In this document: positions 33,984 to 47,000 of the stretch, piece after piece
How the letters are laid out: every line of letters begins with the position of its first letter
Numbering within the stretch: position 1 is the stretch's first letter
The notes under the pieces: generated by a model
The model's database searches: none
What the model was told of the DNA's origin: nothing
What the model saw: only the letters and a program-made list of their open reading frames with translations
NCBI GenBank assembly: GCA_034509735.1
Contig: JACGWO010000012.1
Coordinates: 24,333,188 to 24,397,187, forward strand
Reading direction: 5' to 3'
Length of the DNA: 64,000 nt
DNA from: Sesamum alatum
Taxonomy: Eukaryota > Streptophyta > Magnoliopsida > Lamiales > Pedaliaceae
Made by a program: the position numbers and the translations under genes

Positions 33984-36900
33984 ATGATGTTCCAAACCAT
34001 CACATTCTTCTTCTTTTACCTCTTTACCACCTTCTACCTACCAGCAGCCCTGCCCATTTTACCAGACCCGGACCCGGCCGCGGTTCAGACCCAGACCCTC
34101 CATCACGCCCCACCCGCCACAATCCCTGCATTCCCGGAGCAATCCGCGGTCTCCGGTTGCCCCCTCGACCTCTCGGAAGACCTCTTCCATGGCGTTAAAT
34201 CGGCCTGCGGTTCCAAATCCCACCACAAGCCCGACCCCAATTCCTACGCGGATCAGCTCCATCGCAGCCGCTGCTGTCCGGTCCTGGCCGCCTGGCTCTA
34301 CTCCGCCTACTCAAAAACCGGACTACGCGCGACAGCTAAGGCGCCCACTCAGGCGGCGCCGTACGACATGCCCGTGCTACCCGACGACTCCGAGACCTGC
34401 GTGGACACCCTGGAGAAGGAGCTGGGTAACAGAGGCATACAACTGGGGAGGCCCAACGAGACGTGCGACGTCGTTTACTGTTACTGTGGCATCAGATTGC
34501 ATCCCTTCAGCTGCCCGGAGGCATTCTGGGTTAACTCCCGCGGGAAATTAGTCGGCGGGGAGGCTGTGAAGAAGTTGGAAAGAGATTGCTTCAACGGCGG
34601 AGGAGGTGGTGGTGGGCTCGGCGGATGTTCCAAGTGCCTCAACAGCCTTCATTTGGTAAGCTAACGCTTCATTTCCCCATACCTTCACACACACACATCA
34701 CGCACTGTAGAAATTATGTGGAAATTTGGGAAAGTATGATTGTGGGTTCGTTTAACTTTTGCACCGTGGAGTCACATGCTGGTCATTTTCCGAAAAGCGG
34801 GCGCTTTTGGCTTTTTCTGCTTCCTGCAATCATTTCTTTTGTGCCATAATCGTGTTTTCTTGATATCTAAATCTTGTTTTATGACTTCGTTTTGGAGGTA
34901 TTAAGGAACATTCATTAAAATTAACTGCAAAAAAACGTCAAACAATGATTAATAGGCATTTGCAGTGTTCAATTCCGAATGATTTATTTAAACTTATATT
35001 GTATTGTACTTCTTTTGTTGTTTATTGGGTATATGATATAATATGTAATAAAATAGTTAAGTAATACTTTAGAGTATGGTTGCTCCAGATAGTGTCTTGA
35101 GAGAATAAGTATCAATATGTTAATATTTGTATTCAATATGTCAATATTTCGCTATATATAATAAAACAGAAATATTACGGCTATTCAGGATTGGAATTTC
35201 TGTTGCAAACACTATTTCATCCTCTAGTTCATTCAACATTCATGCGTCACGTGTATAAAGATGGCATCAGGTATTATATTTAGGGAAAGATTTTATAAAC
35301 GTGACGTGTGTATGTTAAACGGAGTGGAAGACGAAATAGACTTTACAACAGGAAATCCGATCTGTTCAAGTAAGTGTCGTGTCTGTTATTTGAACTTTAT
35401 TTTGCTATGTGTGAAGGAGGTATTAGTTTTTTCAAAACATAATTTGATTTAGTTACCAAGTAAATAATATTTTTAAAGTTTGGATTATTTACAATTATTA
35501 ATTGTTTATTAGGTAAAGAACCACTCCCTTGCTTTTATTATATATACTTGGACAACCTCTCTGAAAATCAAACTATGAGGATTTTTTTTTTCGAAAAAAA
35601 AAAAAGAAAATTCCAAATATTTCTCTAGATTCACAATGTCTAATACTACTTCAATTGACACTCCAACCATTATAAATTTTGTAACACTGGACCAAAAAAT
35701 ATTAGACAACAAACCATTAGAGATCTTAAATGTTTGGATTTTGTCAAACATGAGTCAGAGATGTGGAGTTGAATAATGATTCTTGTGGGTACCTCTTGTA
35801 TCAAACTGCACAAGTTACCCTAACGTTCACGCGTTTATGTTAAATTATACAAATTATTTCCGGAATTTATCATGTTTCTTGCGAGTGAACACATGAAGTG
35901 TAGGTGTTTAACTTCGTCCCTTTGTGCATGCATGCTTGCTTCTTTCAAAACAGTGTTTCATGCTATAATATGCTCTTACGAGTTTTTCTGAAATTATGTT
36001 CCAAAAATGACGTAATGATTTGCCTTGGATACGTTTTTATGGAGGCTTCAATGAGAAATTTTATGGATTTCTTTATTTGCTGGAACGATAGTCTCTTTGA
36101 CAGCATATAATACAGTTTACTAAGTGGGTGTTTGGCTAAGCTTAAAAGCTCTTCAAAACATCTTATAAGATGTTTGAAATCGTTTGGCAATTTTTTTTTA
36201 AAAAAGTTAACTTTTCTAACTTTTTTTTAAAAGATCTTATAAGCTCTATGCAATTAATAATTGATAAGACAAAAATAACCTTATTAATTTATTATATTTC
36301 AATTTTACCCTTAACATAATACACACTTTTTTAACAACAAAAGATTCTCTCTCCCCCCCCCCCCCCCAAGCATATCTACACTTCCCCCCCTCCCCCTCCC
36401 CCCTCTCTCTCTATATATATATACACAATTTTATATATGATCTCTTTCTCATATAACTATGACATTAATTACATAATTAATATTAATTTTTAATTATAAT
36501 AATTATGTAAAAAAAATTGCTATAGATGTTATATTTACTGAAAAAAATAAAATTTCAAGACAAGTTAAATTATAATATGGCTAAAAGTAGTCATTGGAAT
36601 TAAAAATATATATCAATTATATATTTATGTTATTATTTGACTAGCATCAATGTTAATATTATTTCGATGCAAAATTTTAGAGATAATAATTTGTCAATTT
36701 TTTATTTTTATAAAAAGTAACTATTAAATTTTTATCTGGAGTTATATTAATGTATACTATTTATGAAAGTATTTTAAAAATATTTAAATACAAAATATGT
36801 CAAAAATAGTAACTTATTTGATTTTAATAGTATAAAGTCCTTTTTAGTCATTTTACCAATCAAACGATCTTATGATGCCAAACATCCTAACATCTTATAA

Positions 36901-38250
36901 GATGTGAAAACATCTTATAAGTTTTAACATCTTATTTTATCCAAACACTTTATGAGTTTATTTTCAAAATAAGATCCAACAACTTATAAGCTCTTAAAAC
37001 ATCTTATAAGATGTAGGAGCTTATAAGATGTTTTAAAAAAGCTTAGCCAAACACCCTCTAATTCGGACGTGCCACCTCTTTTTAATCTTGTAGCGGTTTC
37101 AAAGTTGTTATGGGCGTCGTTTGTGTGTTTAAAATCTAGGGAGGAATGAACTTTGTGGTGCTAAGAGTTCTTTCATCTTCTATTGTACTTATATGTACCA
37201 TGTGTATATAATTTTTCCTTAAATAAAAAATAGATGATGTAACTTTTGTACACGTGGCGCCAATATATTAAATGTAGTAGAAGATGCAACATGATTTGAA
37301 ATAGAAAAATCCAATCCGGCCGTTAGACTAATATCTGTCTATGACTGTCGCAAATACTTTAGTGATCCTAGAAGACTTCTGTAATTGGAATACTGAAAAA
37401 AAAAATTATGATGGACCTGAAAACAACCAAAGTACCTTATTCATCGAGGTAGTTATGGACACTCGTCATGGAGTTTTTTACTTGCAGAAAGTCACAATTT
37501 AGCTAGATAAGATACTGCTAAGGACATTCAAGAAAAGCTAAGCAAACTCAAAACACATCACAGAGGAATATGCCTTTTAAGCAGTGTTGAGATCCGGGTT
37601 TCTCGTAAAGTACTTCCTTAACAAGAGAAACACAATGAAATAAACGAATTGACTGCGTGCCCACACAACTGCTTGATCTTTGACTTGTTTCTCCATGACC
37701 CGTTGTTCTTATTTGAATTTTGTATTATAACTTTCATTCTGAACATTCATCGATATGTTTATTAATGGTGAATGTACACCGTCTTACACGATGTAGTTCC
37801 TTTAGCATAAAAATTGCAGTTTGTGCAAGCACCCCATCTTACATGATGCTTCTACTGCAAATCAGTGGATATGATTACTAACTTATTTGGTTTATTCCAA
37901 AAACGCAGCTGAATGGGGATAAATCTGGAAGAACTAACCAAACGGAGAGGACGAGCAAAATGCATAACCAGGACTGCGAGCTGATGGGTCTAACTTGGCT
38001 CCTCAACAAGGACCGATCTGCATACATACATACCGTTTCTGCAGTTTTGAGGGCTCTCATGATGAACACAGAAGATGCATCCGATCCCACGTTTTGCAGT
38101 CTCAACAGTGATGGCATGCCGCTTGCTGTTGATTCTTCAGAAATTAATAATCAATCTTCATCAACAATTCTGGCGACACGCCTTCATCAGTACTTTCTGC
38201 CACTTTCTACGTTGTATATGAGCATTCTTTTCTTGTTCACTCGGTATTAG
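33984..38250 (+). CDS. Cysteine-rich, probably GPI-anchored protein (At4g28100-like)
   Basis: Two exons, 33984-34655 and 37909-38250, join in phase 0 (CTTCATTTG|CTGAATGGG) into 337 residues. The first ATG of an ATGATG pair is used. The N-terminal hydrophobic segment (TITFFFFYLFTTFYLPAALP) is a signal peptide. The middle is Cys-rich: CPLDLSEDLFHGVKSACG, RCCPVLAAWLYSAY, ETCDVVYCYCGIRLHPFSC, GGCSKCLNSL, then QDCELMGLTWLL in exon 2. The C-terminus is hydrophobic (YFLPLSTLYMSILFLFTRY) after a Ser/Asn-rich spacer, the form of a GPI-attachment signal. The pattern matches the plant family of uncharacterised GPI-anchored proteins such as At4g28100, related to the SPARK domain (family knowledge, moderate confidence). 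A Gly run (FNGGGGGGGLGGC) sits before the last Cys motif. The 3.25-kb intron carries a PIF/Harbinger-like element. The molecular role is unknown; the protein is expected on the outer face of the plasma membrane. Confidence 0.82.
36124..37058. mobile_element. PIF/Harbinger-like MITE in the intron
   Basis: A 935-bp element with TIRs GTGGGTGTTTGGCTAAGCTT and the inverse of AAGCTTAGCCAAACACCCTC, flanked by TAA at 36121-36123 and 37059-37061. TAA/TTA target duplications and GTTTGG ends are the marks of this superfamily. Many ACATCTTATAAGATGT motifs fill both arms. No transposase frame was seen. Confidence 0.82.
36343..36425. repeat. Low-complexity C-rich and CT/TA tract
   Basis: A CT run, about 15 C in a row, further C-rich blocks, then CT and TA dinucleotides, inside the PIF-like element. 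Confidence 0.85.
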
Positions 38251-38489
38251 GTGAGACGGTTCTTTGTCGCAGCCATGTTATCGACTTCATTCGTTGTTTA
38301 GTATGCGGCAGAACTGCTTCAGTGTGCTTTGTTGCTTTAGCTTAGTGCGATTTGTGATTCGTTTTTGCTTATGCCCTGTAAATAGACCAAGTTGGGCGTT
38401 GTTGGTGTTAATCCGCTTCTGTTTCTGCTGTTTTAAAATCAGAACTGTAGGTATTTTAGTTGCTCTTACTATCTCTGTCACTGAAAATT

Positions 38490-38610
38490 TTTGTCCGAAT
38501 CAGGTTTGACTAAATTAAATCAATCATAGAGCAAGTGTGTTATATTTGCTATGTGATTGATCACTTTTCCTGAATTGTATACCAATCACTTTGCCTGATA
38601 TAATGCAAGT
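38490..38610. repeat. Dispersed repeat, copy 1 of 3
   Basis: GAATCAGGTTTGACTAAATT, AAATCAATCATAG and TATGTGATTGATCACTTT correspond, in inverse orientation, to about 50395-50505 (downstream of AIP1) and, in the same orientation, to about 53140-53240. It starts at the 3' end of the GPI-protein gene. Confidence 0.5.
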
Positions 38611-38925
38611 TTTTGCCAAAGGAAGTAGACATCGCCTAAGCCAATTTTACACTTTATGTTTTGGAGTTTCTGAAATATTCTTACACTCTCAACAATTTAG
38701 GTGTTGACGTGGGAAAAGCCTCTTTGTTTGTGGTTCTCATTTTCAGTTTTTTAAGTGGTAATTAAAGTAAAATATGTTTATTTATACGTATCAGTGTTGG
38801 AAATATATTGATTTGATAATACAGTTCAATGTAAAATACAATCTCATTAATTAATTCAAACATCTTCACATCTCACGTGAAAATTTATACAAAATTAAAA
38901 ATACATATTTTTAACTAAAACAAAT

Positions 38926-39222
38926 GGAGCTAATGAAGTTCGAATCCCTGCGTGGGTTGATTTTGTTACTATTGTATAATAGGTATTATTTGCTGTTGTA
39001 ATAATTATATGTTAGTTTATGTGATACTGTTGGGGTTGATTTTGTTACTACTGTATAATAAGTATTATTTGTTGTTGTAGTAGCTATATGTTAGTTTATG
39101 TGATATTGTTGATATGATTGATAGTATTTATCTCTGTTCAATATTGGTAACCGACATGACTGAATGTAATCATTTTACTTTTGATTAATAAAACTCATCG
39201 CTTTCAATTCAAAAAAAAATAA
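38926..39222 (+). mobile_element. Probable SINE/LINE 3' fragment, flanked by a 43-bp direct repeat
   Basis: It contains AGTTCGAATCCCTGCG, a match to the tRNA-type B box, close to its left end. Two diverged tandem blocks follow (TTGATTTTGTTACTATTGTA...), then the 3' end shared with 22245-22350 and a poly(A) tail. The flanks (about 38879-38921 and 39239-39281) are near-identical, GAAAATTTATRCAAAAYTAA and onward, longer than a normal target duplication. Confidence 0.5.
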
Positions 39223-39762
39223 AAACAAACGGGTACATGAAAATTTATGCAAAACTAAAACTACATATTTTTAACTAAAAATATCCTATTTTTAACTAGC
39301 ATATCTTATTTTTTATTGTTTATCTCATAATTATTTTTCATTCACGATCTTATAAATATTCACTTCTACTTCCACACAAATCAAGTGTGCCCCATCTGCT
39401 AATTTATTTTTTCGTACAATGGGGTTGGCATAGGGTACAAGCTGACTTTGAACCCAAGACCCTCTTCTTTAAAAAGGAGAATGATGTCAATTCAACCAAT
39501 TGAAAATTAGTCTTTGGTGCTTTTAAAACTTAGTCTGTTATTTTATTTTTACTTTTATATTATTTCACCAATTTTTCTTTTTTGTTAAATTTTTTCCTCT
39601 TTTTTTCAACTACCAAGTTGTGCACTCTCCTCAGCTTTCACGTAATTTTAACTTCTTGTAATCCCTTTTTTTAATTTCTTCTATAAATATACATTTTTAA
39701 GAATGAAAAATAAATTATAAAATTATTATTTAATTATGCACGTTCATAAAACGGAATAATAC

Positions 39763-40556
39763 AATTTTGGTCCTTATATTTAATATTTTGCGGTTTTGAT
39801 TCTCAGACTTTTAGGCTCAACAATTTAGTCCTCGAATTGTCATGTTTGTCATACTTTTCATCCCTACCATTAGATTAGGCATTAGTTCGGACGAACAAAG
39901 CATTGGAGGGCATGATTGCTCCTCCTTGCCATCACAATTCCACGTAATCACCATCCCAACCAAAATTCATATTTAACTGAATCCAATAGAAATATAAATG
40001 TATAATTATCACTTACCATAATTAGATGTAAAATCGAGAGCATGCTTGCTCTTCCTTGTCATTGCTCTTCTCGAGCTCCAAGAAACTCTTTAGCTGTGAA
40101 ATTTTTGTTGAGTTTGAGAGTTCTACAATTTTGAAATTTAGGGATTTCAACCTAAAAAATTTAAAAATTTCTTGATGTTGAAAAGAAAGTTAAAGAATAT
40201 GGTGTAATTTTTATGAATAACATCAAATTAATAGTGAATTTGGGGGAAATCGATTGAAAATCGATCTAGGGCCCCTTCAGAGAAATATGATAGAGAGGAG
40301 CAAACCTAAACAAACAATAAAAGTAAAATGAAAAAGTAGGCAAGCAGTTCAACCCTAGTTTTGTTAGGATTTTTTCCTCCCATGACTGCCTCACATGCAC
40401 AACACATGATATTTTTCATCCAAACTAACGCCTAATCTAACAACAGGGATGAAAAGTGTTAAAAATATGACAATTTGAGGACCAAAGGTTAAGCTTAAGA
40501 GTTTGAGGACCAAAACCGTGTAAATGGTTAAGTATAGAGATCAAAATCGCATTTAT
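39763..40556. mobile_element. Foldback element with arms of about 170 bp
   Basis: The left arm (AATTTTGGTCCTTATAT, TTTAGTCCTCGAATTGTCAT, TTTTCATCCCTACC, TTAGATTAGGCATTAGTT) is matched in inverse order on the right (AACGCCTAATCTAA, GGGATGAAAAGTG, ATGACAATTTGAGGACCAAA, ATAGAGATCAAAAT). The interior has no coding sequence. Confidence 0.65.
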
Positions 40557-40921
40557 CTCTTCATAAAACTTTGGATAAATTATAACAAATTATCTTAAAA
40601 TTTGACATAATTACATACATCCATTGTTATTTGAAAAGTTAATAATAGTCCTGATATTTGATAAAATTATGTAATCCTTGAATAAAAATATGCAATGATC
40701 AACTTTACTCTTATTTTATTTTATTTTTTAAAATTAAAAAAAAAAAAACAGAGGAGGTGGTCATTCAAAAATAAAAAACAACAATGAAGCTAACGAATTG
40801 ATCTAATTATTAAACAATCCGTGAAATTAAATACATTAATAAATTTTTAAAATAATAATAAAATATTTATAATTATATCAAACCAAAATCGAATTGTAAC
40901 GGCAGCGTTAGCCATGCCACA

Positions 40922-40946
40922 CGGCCAATCCGAATCCTATAAATTC
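40922..40946 (+). promoter_or_regulatory. Candidate CCAAT and TATA boxes of AIP1
   Basis: GGCCAATCC is followed ten bases later by CCTATAAATTC, about 90 bp before the ATG at 41029. The spacing suits a TATA promoter with a short 5' leader. Confidence 0.55.
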
Positions 40947-41028
40947 TCATCCTCTGCCACTCTCACTTTTCCAACACACACATTTAGAGAGCAACCATCT
41001 ACAAACAAACCTGAAAAGCAAGCCAAAC

Positions 41029-44000
41029 ATGCCGCAGCTAGCAGAGACATACGCGTGCGCCCCATCGACGGAGCGGGGCCGCGGCATCCTAATATCGGGC
41101 GACCCTAAATCCAATTCAATCCTGTATTGCAACGGGCGATCCGTCATCATCCGGTATCTGGATCGGCCGCTGGACGTGCAGGTTTACGGGGAGCACGGGT
41201 ACCCTGCGACGGTGGCGCGGTACTCGCCCAATGGAGAGTGGATCGCCTCCGGTGACGTGTCCGGTACGGTGCGGATCTGGGGAACCCACAATGAGTTCGT
41301 GCTAAAGAACGAGTTCCGGGTGCTGTCGGGTCGGATAGACGACATTCAGTGGTCTCCTGATGGGCAGCGCATTGTTGCCTCGGGTGACGGCAAGGGAAAG
41401 TCCTTAGTTCGTGCCTTTATGTGAGCCTCCGTTCCAAATGTATATTTCATGTGTGCATGCATGTAGGCTTTGACGTCGTAAATTGAATTTTTATATTTAT
41501 ATGTGCACGCATTTTTCAATGAAAGATGAATAACTGAAAAAATATAGGAAAATTAGACATTGTGGGTATTCTAGAAAGAAACAGGAGCAAGCACACAGAG
41601 GTGGTATCCGTTGAAGTGCGGGTTGTAGAGCTTGAAAATTATTGTTATACTTGCGTTAGAGTAGCTGATGATGTGAGCTATGGCTAGAAAATTCTAGTAA
41701 TAGCTGAATTTGGATAAGGTCCATGTGGTGAAAATTGGGTTTGTTTAAAGTTATGGATGGTACGCTAGAGCTCTTATTTAGTTTCTGACGGTGAGATGTT
41801 TACTTTATGCAGCACTTTAAGAAGGGTTTAAATTGAACTCTGTTTTTGTGACCAATAGGTAAGCTAATTTTGGGTCAATTTTAGCACACCATATATGATA
41901 TGGTCGATTGAGATTCTTGTCGACATCCTTTGAGCTGGTACTGATCATATAAAATTACAGTTAGTTCGCATGATTTCTGTATCACATGAGGTTATGTTAT
42001 TGATTTAAGAATTTGAACAAAGAAGCTTTGTTCTGAGCACCAATCTCGTCAATAATTTCTAAGATGCTTCACGATGACCAACGACTAATAATGTCATTAA
42101 TGTTTGTTTAGAAGGAGATTTCATATCTCCACTCTAACTGGTCTTTAAAGCTAAACAAAGCTATGCTTTAGTCTCTTGATCTGTGCTGAGCTTTCTAATC
42201 TCCACTTCAATGGCCCTTCAGACATAATGAAATTATGCTTCAGTCTGTGGCTCCAGTGAAGGCTTTAAAATAGTGCACTTGCTAAGAATAGCTATGTTAG
42301 GTTATGTGACTCCATTAAACTTAGATAGTAAAGTGTGACCAAATTATGCCTTTAACCTGTGTGCCTTATGTGCAATAAATATACTTTGTCATCTTTTGAC
42401 TAATTTCTGGAAACTATCTCTTTAATTTTTTGTTGGTCTAAAAAGTTAAGATGCATGGATTTTTTCTGTGGAACATGTCAAACTCTGGTTATCCTTAAAA
42501 TTGAATTTTCTTGCATTGGCACCGGGCTTTCCTTAGTCCAATTCTAAATCATGGATGTAGTTAGAATCTTGGATAACCCTCGTAATATTGAATCTAACCT
42601 TGGTATCACGTAGCAGCTTTAAATAATGCACTTTCCATTGTTATATGAGCTTTTCTCCTGATGATTTTGAGTACTTTGTAACTAAGTGGAGATCCCTATT
42701 TGTACTTTAAAGCGAGAAAGATGTAATCAGTTTGTCTCTTTCTTGTTGTCAGTCAAATTTAGAGCAATGCCAGTATTAAATAGTTGTGAGAGCTGTAATC
42801 ATGTCCATCATCTTGTATGTCAAAAGCTTAGGTTTGCCATACACCCTATGTTCAAGTCTTTATTGTTGGAAAAGAGCATAATGCAACAGTAACACTAAAA
42901 TATGGCATAAATTTTTTTATGAGAGCTCCATTCTTTAGTAGTTCAATAATGTTTGCGCTCATAATTCTCCATCTGACTTTGTTTGCAGGTGGGACTCAGG
43001 AAGTAATGTTGGAGACTTTGACGGGCATTCAAGAAGGGCTTTAAGTTGTGCATTTAAGCCAACAAGACCATTCCGAATTGTAACATGTGGAGAGGACTTT
43101 TTGGTTAACTTTTATGAAGGACCTCCTTTTAAGTTCAAGCTGTCTCACAGGTTTCTCATCTTTGCTGTCTTACAGAATTAAAACCTATTCTGTTCTATCC
43201 ACCTAAACACAAAATCATTGAAGAATAGAATTTACTTCAAATGGACCATATTAAGCTTTATGTGTTGCCTTACCCAGTTCTTGAGTAGCTTTCAGCTCTT
43301 CCACTGCAACCAGCGTTACCTCTTGAATCTCCCAAGAGTTGAATATAACATATAATTGTCAACTGGCATACTATAATGACAAATGTCTATAGCTCCCCAA
43401 TCTTCACAAAGTATGGTAATGGATGTGAAGTTTCAATATCATCTCATGATATCAAGAGTTAAGAAAACTTCTATATGTGGCATTTATAATAGCTAAACCT
43501 TTTAGGACCTGTTTGTTGGTAGGGAATGGCATATTTTACGGAATTTGATTATAGAGTACTATATATTATTTTGTTTGGTAACATTACTTCAAATTTGGGA
43601 AAGTAATTCTATCCCTAAAAGTTGGTGGAACCAACATATGGGAATGTAAAACCCTGATATTTTGGGGGTATTCTTAGTCCTTTCCCTTGGGAATTTGACT
43701 TTTTCTTAGTTTTTCTTATTATTCTTATTTCTTTTAATCATAATTAGTGTTTTTATTGTATTTGAATGTTTTATCTATTATATTTATATTTGATAATATG
43801 TTTGTGTAGGTATGTTTAATATAAGATAAATATGAATTTATACATTTATATCACAAATACGCATTCACTATATTTTTTATTTTATTTTAAATATATTGTA
43901 TATATTAGCATAAGGGTAAATGCATATATATAATACATAATATATAATATTTTAAATATATATGTATGACGAGGAAATTTTTGTTAACTTATCTAAAGTA

Positions 44001-47000
44001 TTATTCTCATTCCTTTGTCGTATATAGTATACCAAAAATTTGTAAGGACTTTGATTTATTTTTCTATTTAAATACTTTACACTATCCAAACACTTGAAAT
44101 GGAATAAGATGTCTAGCAATCAAATTCCTGGCAATTATATTCCCTGTATTAGATTCCATTCCCGCCATACAAATGGGTTGTAGAGTTTTACACATTGCCT
44201 CCTTCCCGGTAAACTCCAACGAACTGCTCTGGATGAGTTGTTGAAAGACATACTTGTTAAATTCTTACACCTCCACAACCAATTCCCTCCCTTCCCATCC
44301 ATATTCCATCAAAATTTAGAATGCGCAGCTTTGATAGTGGGAACTTTACTAGCAGCATTTCCATTCCTCAACACTCAGGACCTTTGGAGAACTCAATCAC
44401 TTTTTCTGGCTATCATTAATATGTTCTAGCAGTTCCAAGCCTGTGTTCAGTCAGGTGTATTCACCAAACCTGGTTGAACAACCTTATCTCAGTATCCATT
44501 ATGCACCCTCATGGCTCTATGCTACGCACGGTTTGCTTTTAGTTGACTCTGACACAAGTCATGAGCCTACTTTTAACCTATGTTATATCTCCAATTTTGC
44601 TCCTGTCAAAAAGAGCTAGCTATCCAAGATTTTGGAAACCTAAAAGAAAGAAGTAACTACAGAGAAGCATATAATGGGGATCATCTTTGCTTGTTATAAA
44701 ATACTGGATGACATGAATATGATGGTCTTAAGTCAACCCCTTTATCAAATTGACTTGCATACTATTCCGAGTTTACAGAGGATAAGTGGATTCAATTCTA
44801 CTGCAGTATTGGTTTATACTTAGCATCTTTGCTATTGGGCCTTTATTTTAGTAAATGGTCTATTTGATCAGTAGTGAACATAATTGGATTATTTTATCCA
44901 TGTCTACAAAACTATTGGTGTTTTGTAGTACTTATTTGCAGCTTAGACACATAGCAATCATGTAGTTAATTTTGTCTGAGGAACTACGTAGATTCATATA
45001 TAATACATATATATATATATATGCATGCTAAACAGTGTCCATTGTCATGTTAGAAGTTTTTTCTTTTCCCCTAGTTTTCACTTTTCTATATGTTTCATGG
45101 TACTCTGGCCTGCAGGGATCATTCAAATTTTGTAAATTGTGTTCGCTTTTCTCCAGATGGGAATAGATTTATTAGTGTAAGCTCTGACAAGAAGGGTATA
45201 TTATATGATGCCAAAACTGGAGAAAAGATTGGTGAGTTGTCTTCTGAGGATGGCCACAAAGGCAGCATATATGCAATTAGTTGGAGTCCTGACAGTAAGC
45301 AGGTAAGGCTGGCATATTTAATCACAGAAGTTGTTTAGTTTGCTGAAACTCTTTAATCAATGATTACAAAGCTTCCACTTATTCTACACATGGGAAAAGG
45401 AAAACATGTATTATTTCCATTATTTGATTTGCTGAACACATTGCAGAGCTTTCTACTCACAGCTCCATAGAACCTATGAAACCTCTGATGTGAGTAACTT
45501 TCTGCAGTGCTTCCCTATGTAGTCAATGACCAATACAGCAGTTGTTACAACATAGCCCACATTGTTTCTGAATATCATTTCCTTGACATCAATAATTCAT
45601 GTGATATTTTTGGACATATATTGTAATTTTAGGTCAATCGTTAGATGGCAAGCGAGATCCTATGCCAATATGAAATGGAAATAGAAGAATGTTAAGGCCC
45701 AATACAAATATCTCATTGCAATACAATAAATTTCTGGTATGAATGAAGAGCCTGATTTGTTATTTTAGTCCTTCTGTCGAACACAAATATCTGCTGTCTA
45801 TTTAGGTACGATTGATTTTGTAACATTTAAGTGCAATACAAAATTATGATAACTGTAGACCTTTCAGGAACCTGCCCCCAGTTACATTCATTCCTCTTCA
45901 ATCAAATAGTTCCGCTGTTATTTTCTTTCTTCTTATTCTTTATCCAGTCATTACCAATTATGACAAATTAAAATAAGTAGTTGATCATCTTTGTAATCTG
46001 TATGAGTGGGCATTCGTCTGTGTGCGTGATCATATAGATCTTCTGGGCAATTAAAAGGACTACCTATGTGTTTGCATCTGTTTATGCATGGATGTTCTGT
46101 GTGTGTATCAGAATGGGTACAAGGGGGAGGAAGAGATGATGGTATAAGGAAAGTATTGGAGGGCCTTTCCAGTCTGAACAACTATGCATGCCCTTTTAGT
46201 TCTAAAAAGCGTATTTTAAGTATGAAAAGATATAAGCTGGTTGGTAATAACCAACTTAGAAGCGCATGGAGGGCCTAGGTGCATGAACTTAGATACCGTA
46301 CATGCATTATGCATGAACTGCATGTTACGGAACGTCATAAAATATATGCACTGGAAGGTTTTAGTCACAATTTCCAGTTCAATTCGGAAAATTAGTCAAG
46401 ATGATGAATATGAATGTATAACAATTGCTAAGTCTTATTCCAATACTGTTAATTCCATTTTATGATAGAAAAACTATGTTCAGCCCATATAATTCCTATT
46501 AAGAATAGATTCATTCAACTTAATTTCAGGTGCTAACAGTGTCCGCTGACAAGTCGGCCAAACTGTGGGATATATCTGAAGATAATAATGGAGTGGTGAA
46601 GAAAACATTAACCTGTCCTGGTTCTGGTGGAGTAGATGACATGTTAGTTGGTTGTCTCTGGCAGAATGATCATATCGTCACTGTTTCTCTTGGTGGCACT
46701 ATATATTTGTACTCTGCCAATGATCTTGACAAAGATCCAGTCCAATTTTCTGGGCACATTAAAAATGTCAGTTCACTCATAGTGCTGAAAAGTGAGCCGA
46801 AATTTATGTTGTCCAGCAGTTACGATGGCGTGATACTTAAGTGGATTCAAGGTATTGGATACTCTGGAAAATTAGAAAGAAAGGTGGTTTCTCAAATTAA
46901 ATGTTTTGCAGCTGTTGATGAAGAAATTGTGTCATCAGGATTTGACAATAAGGTCAGAAAATAATTCAAGGACATCTCTCCTTATATCTCTATAGTCACT

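Noticed and set aside
34189..34551. 120-codon frame in another phase of the GPI-protein exon 1
   Set aside because: Arg/Pro-rich product of a GC-rich exon; the overlapping frame has signal peptide and Cys motifs.
41947..42900. Short frames within AIP1 intron 1
   Set aside because: Intronic, AT-rich, and flanked by well-supported AIP1 exons.
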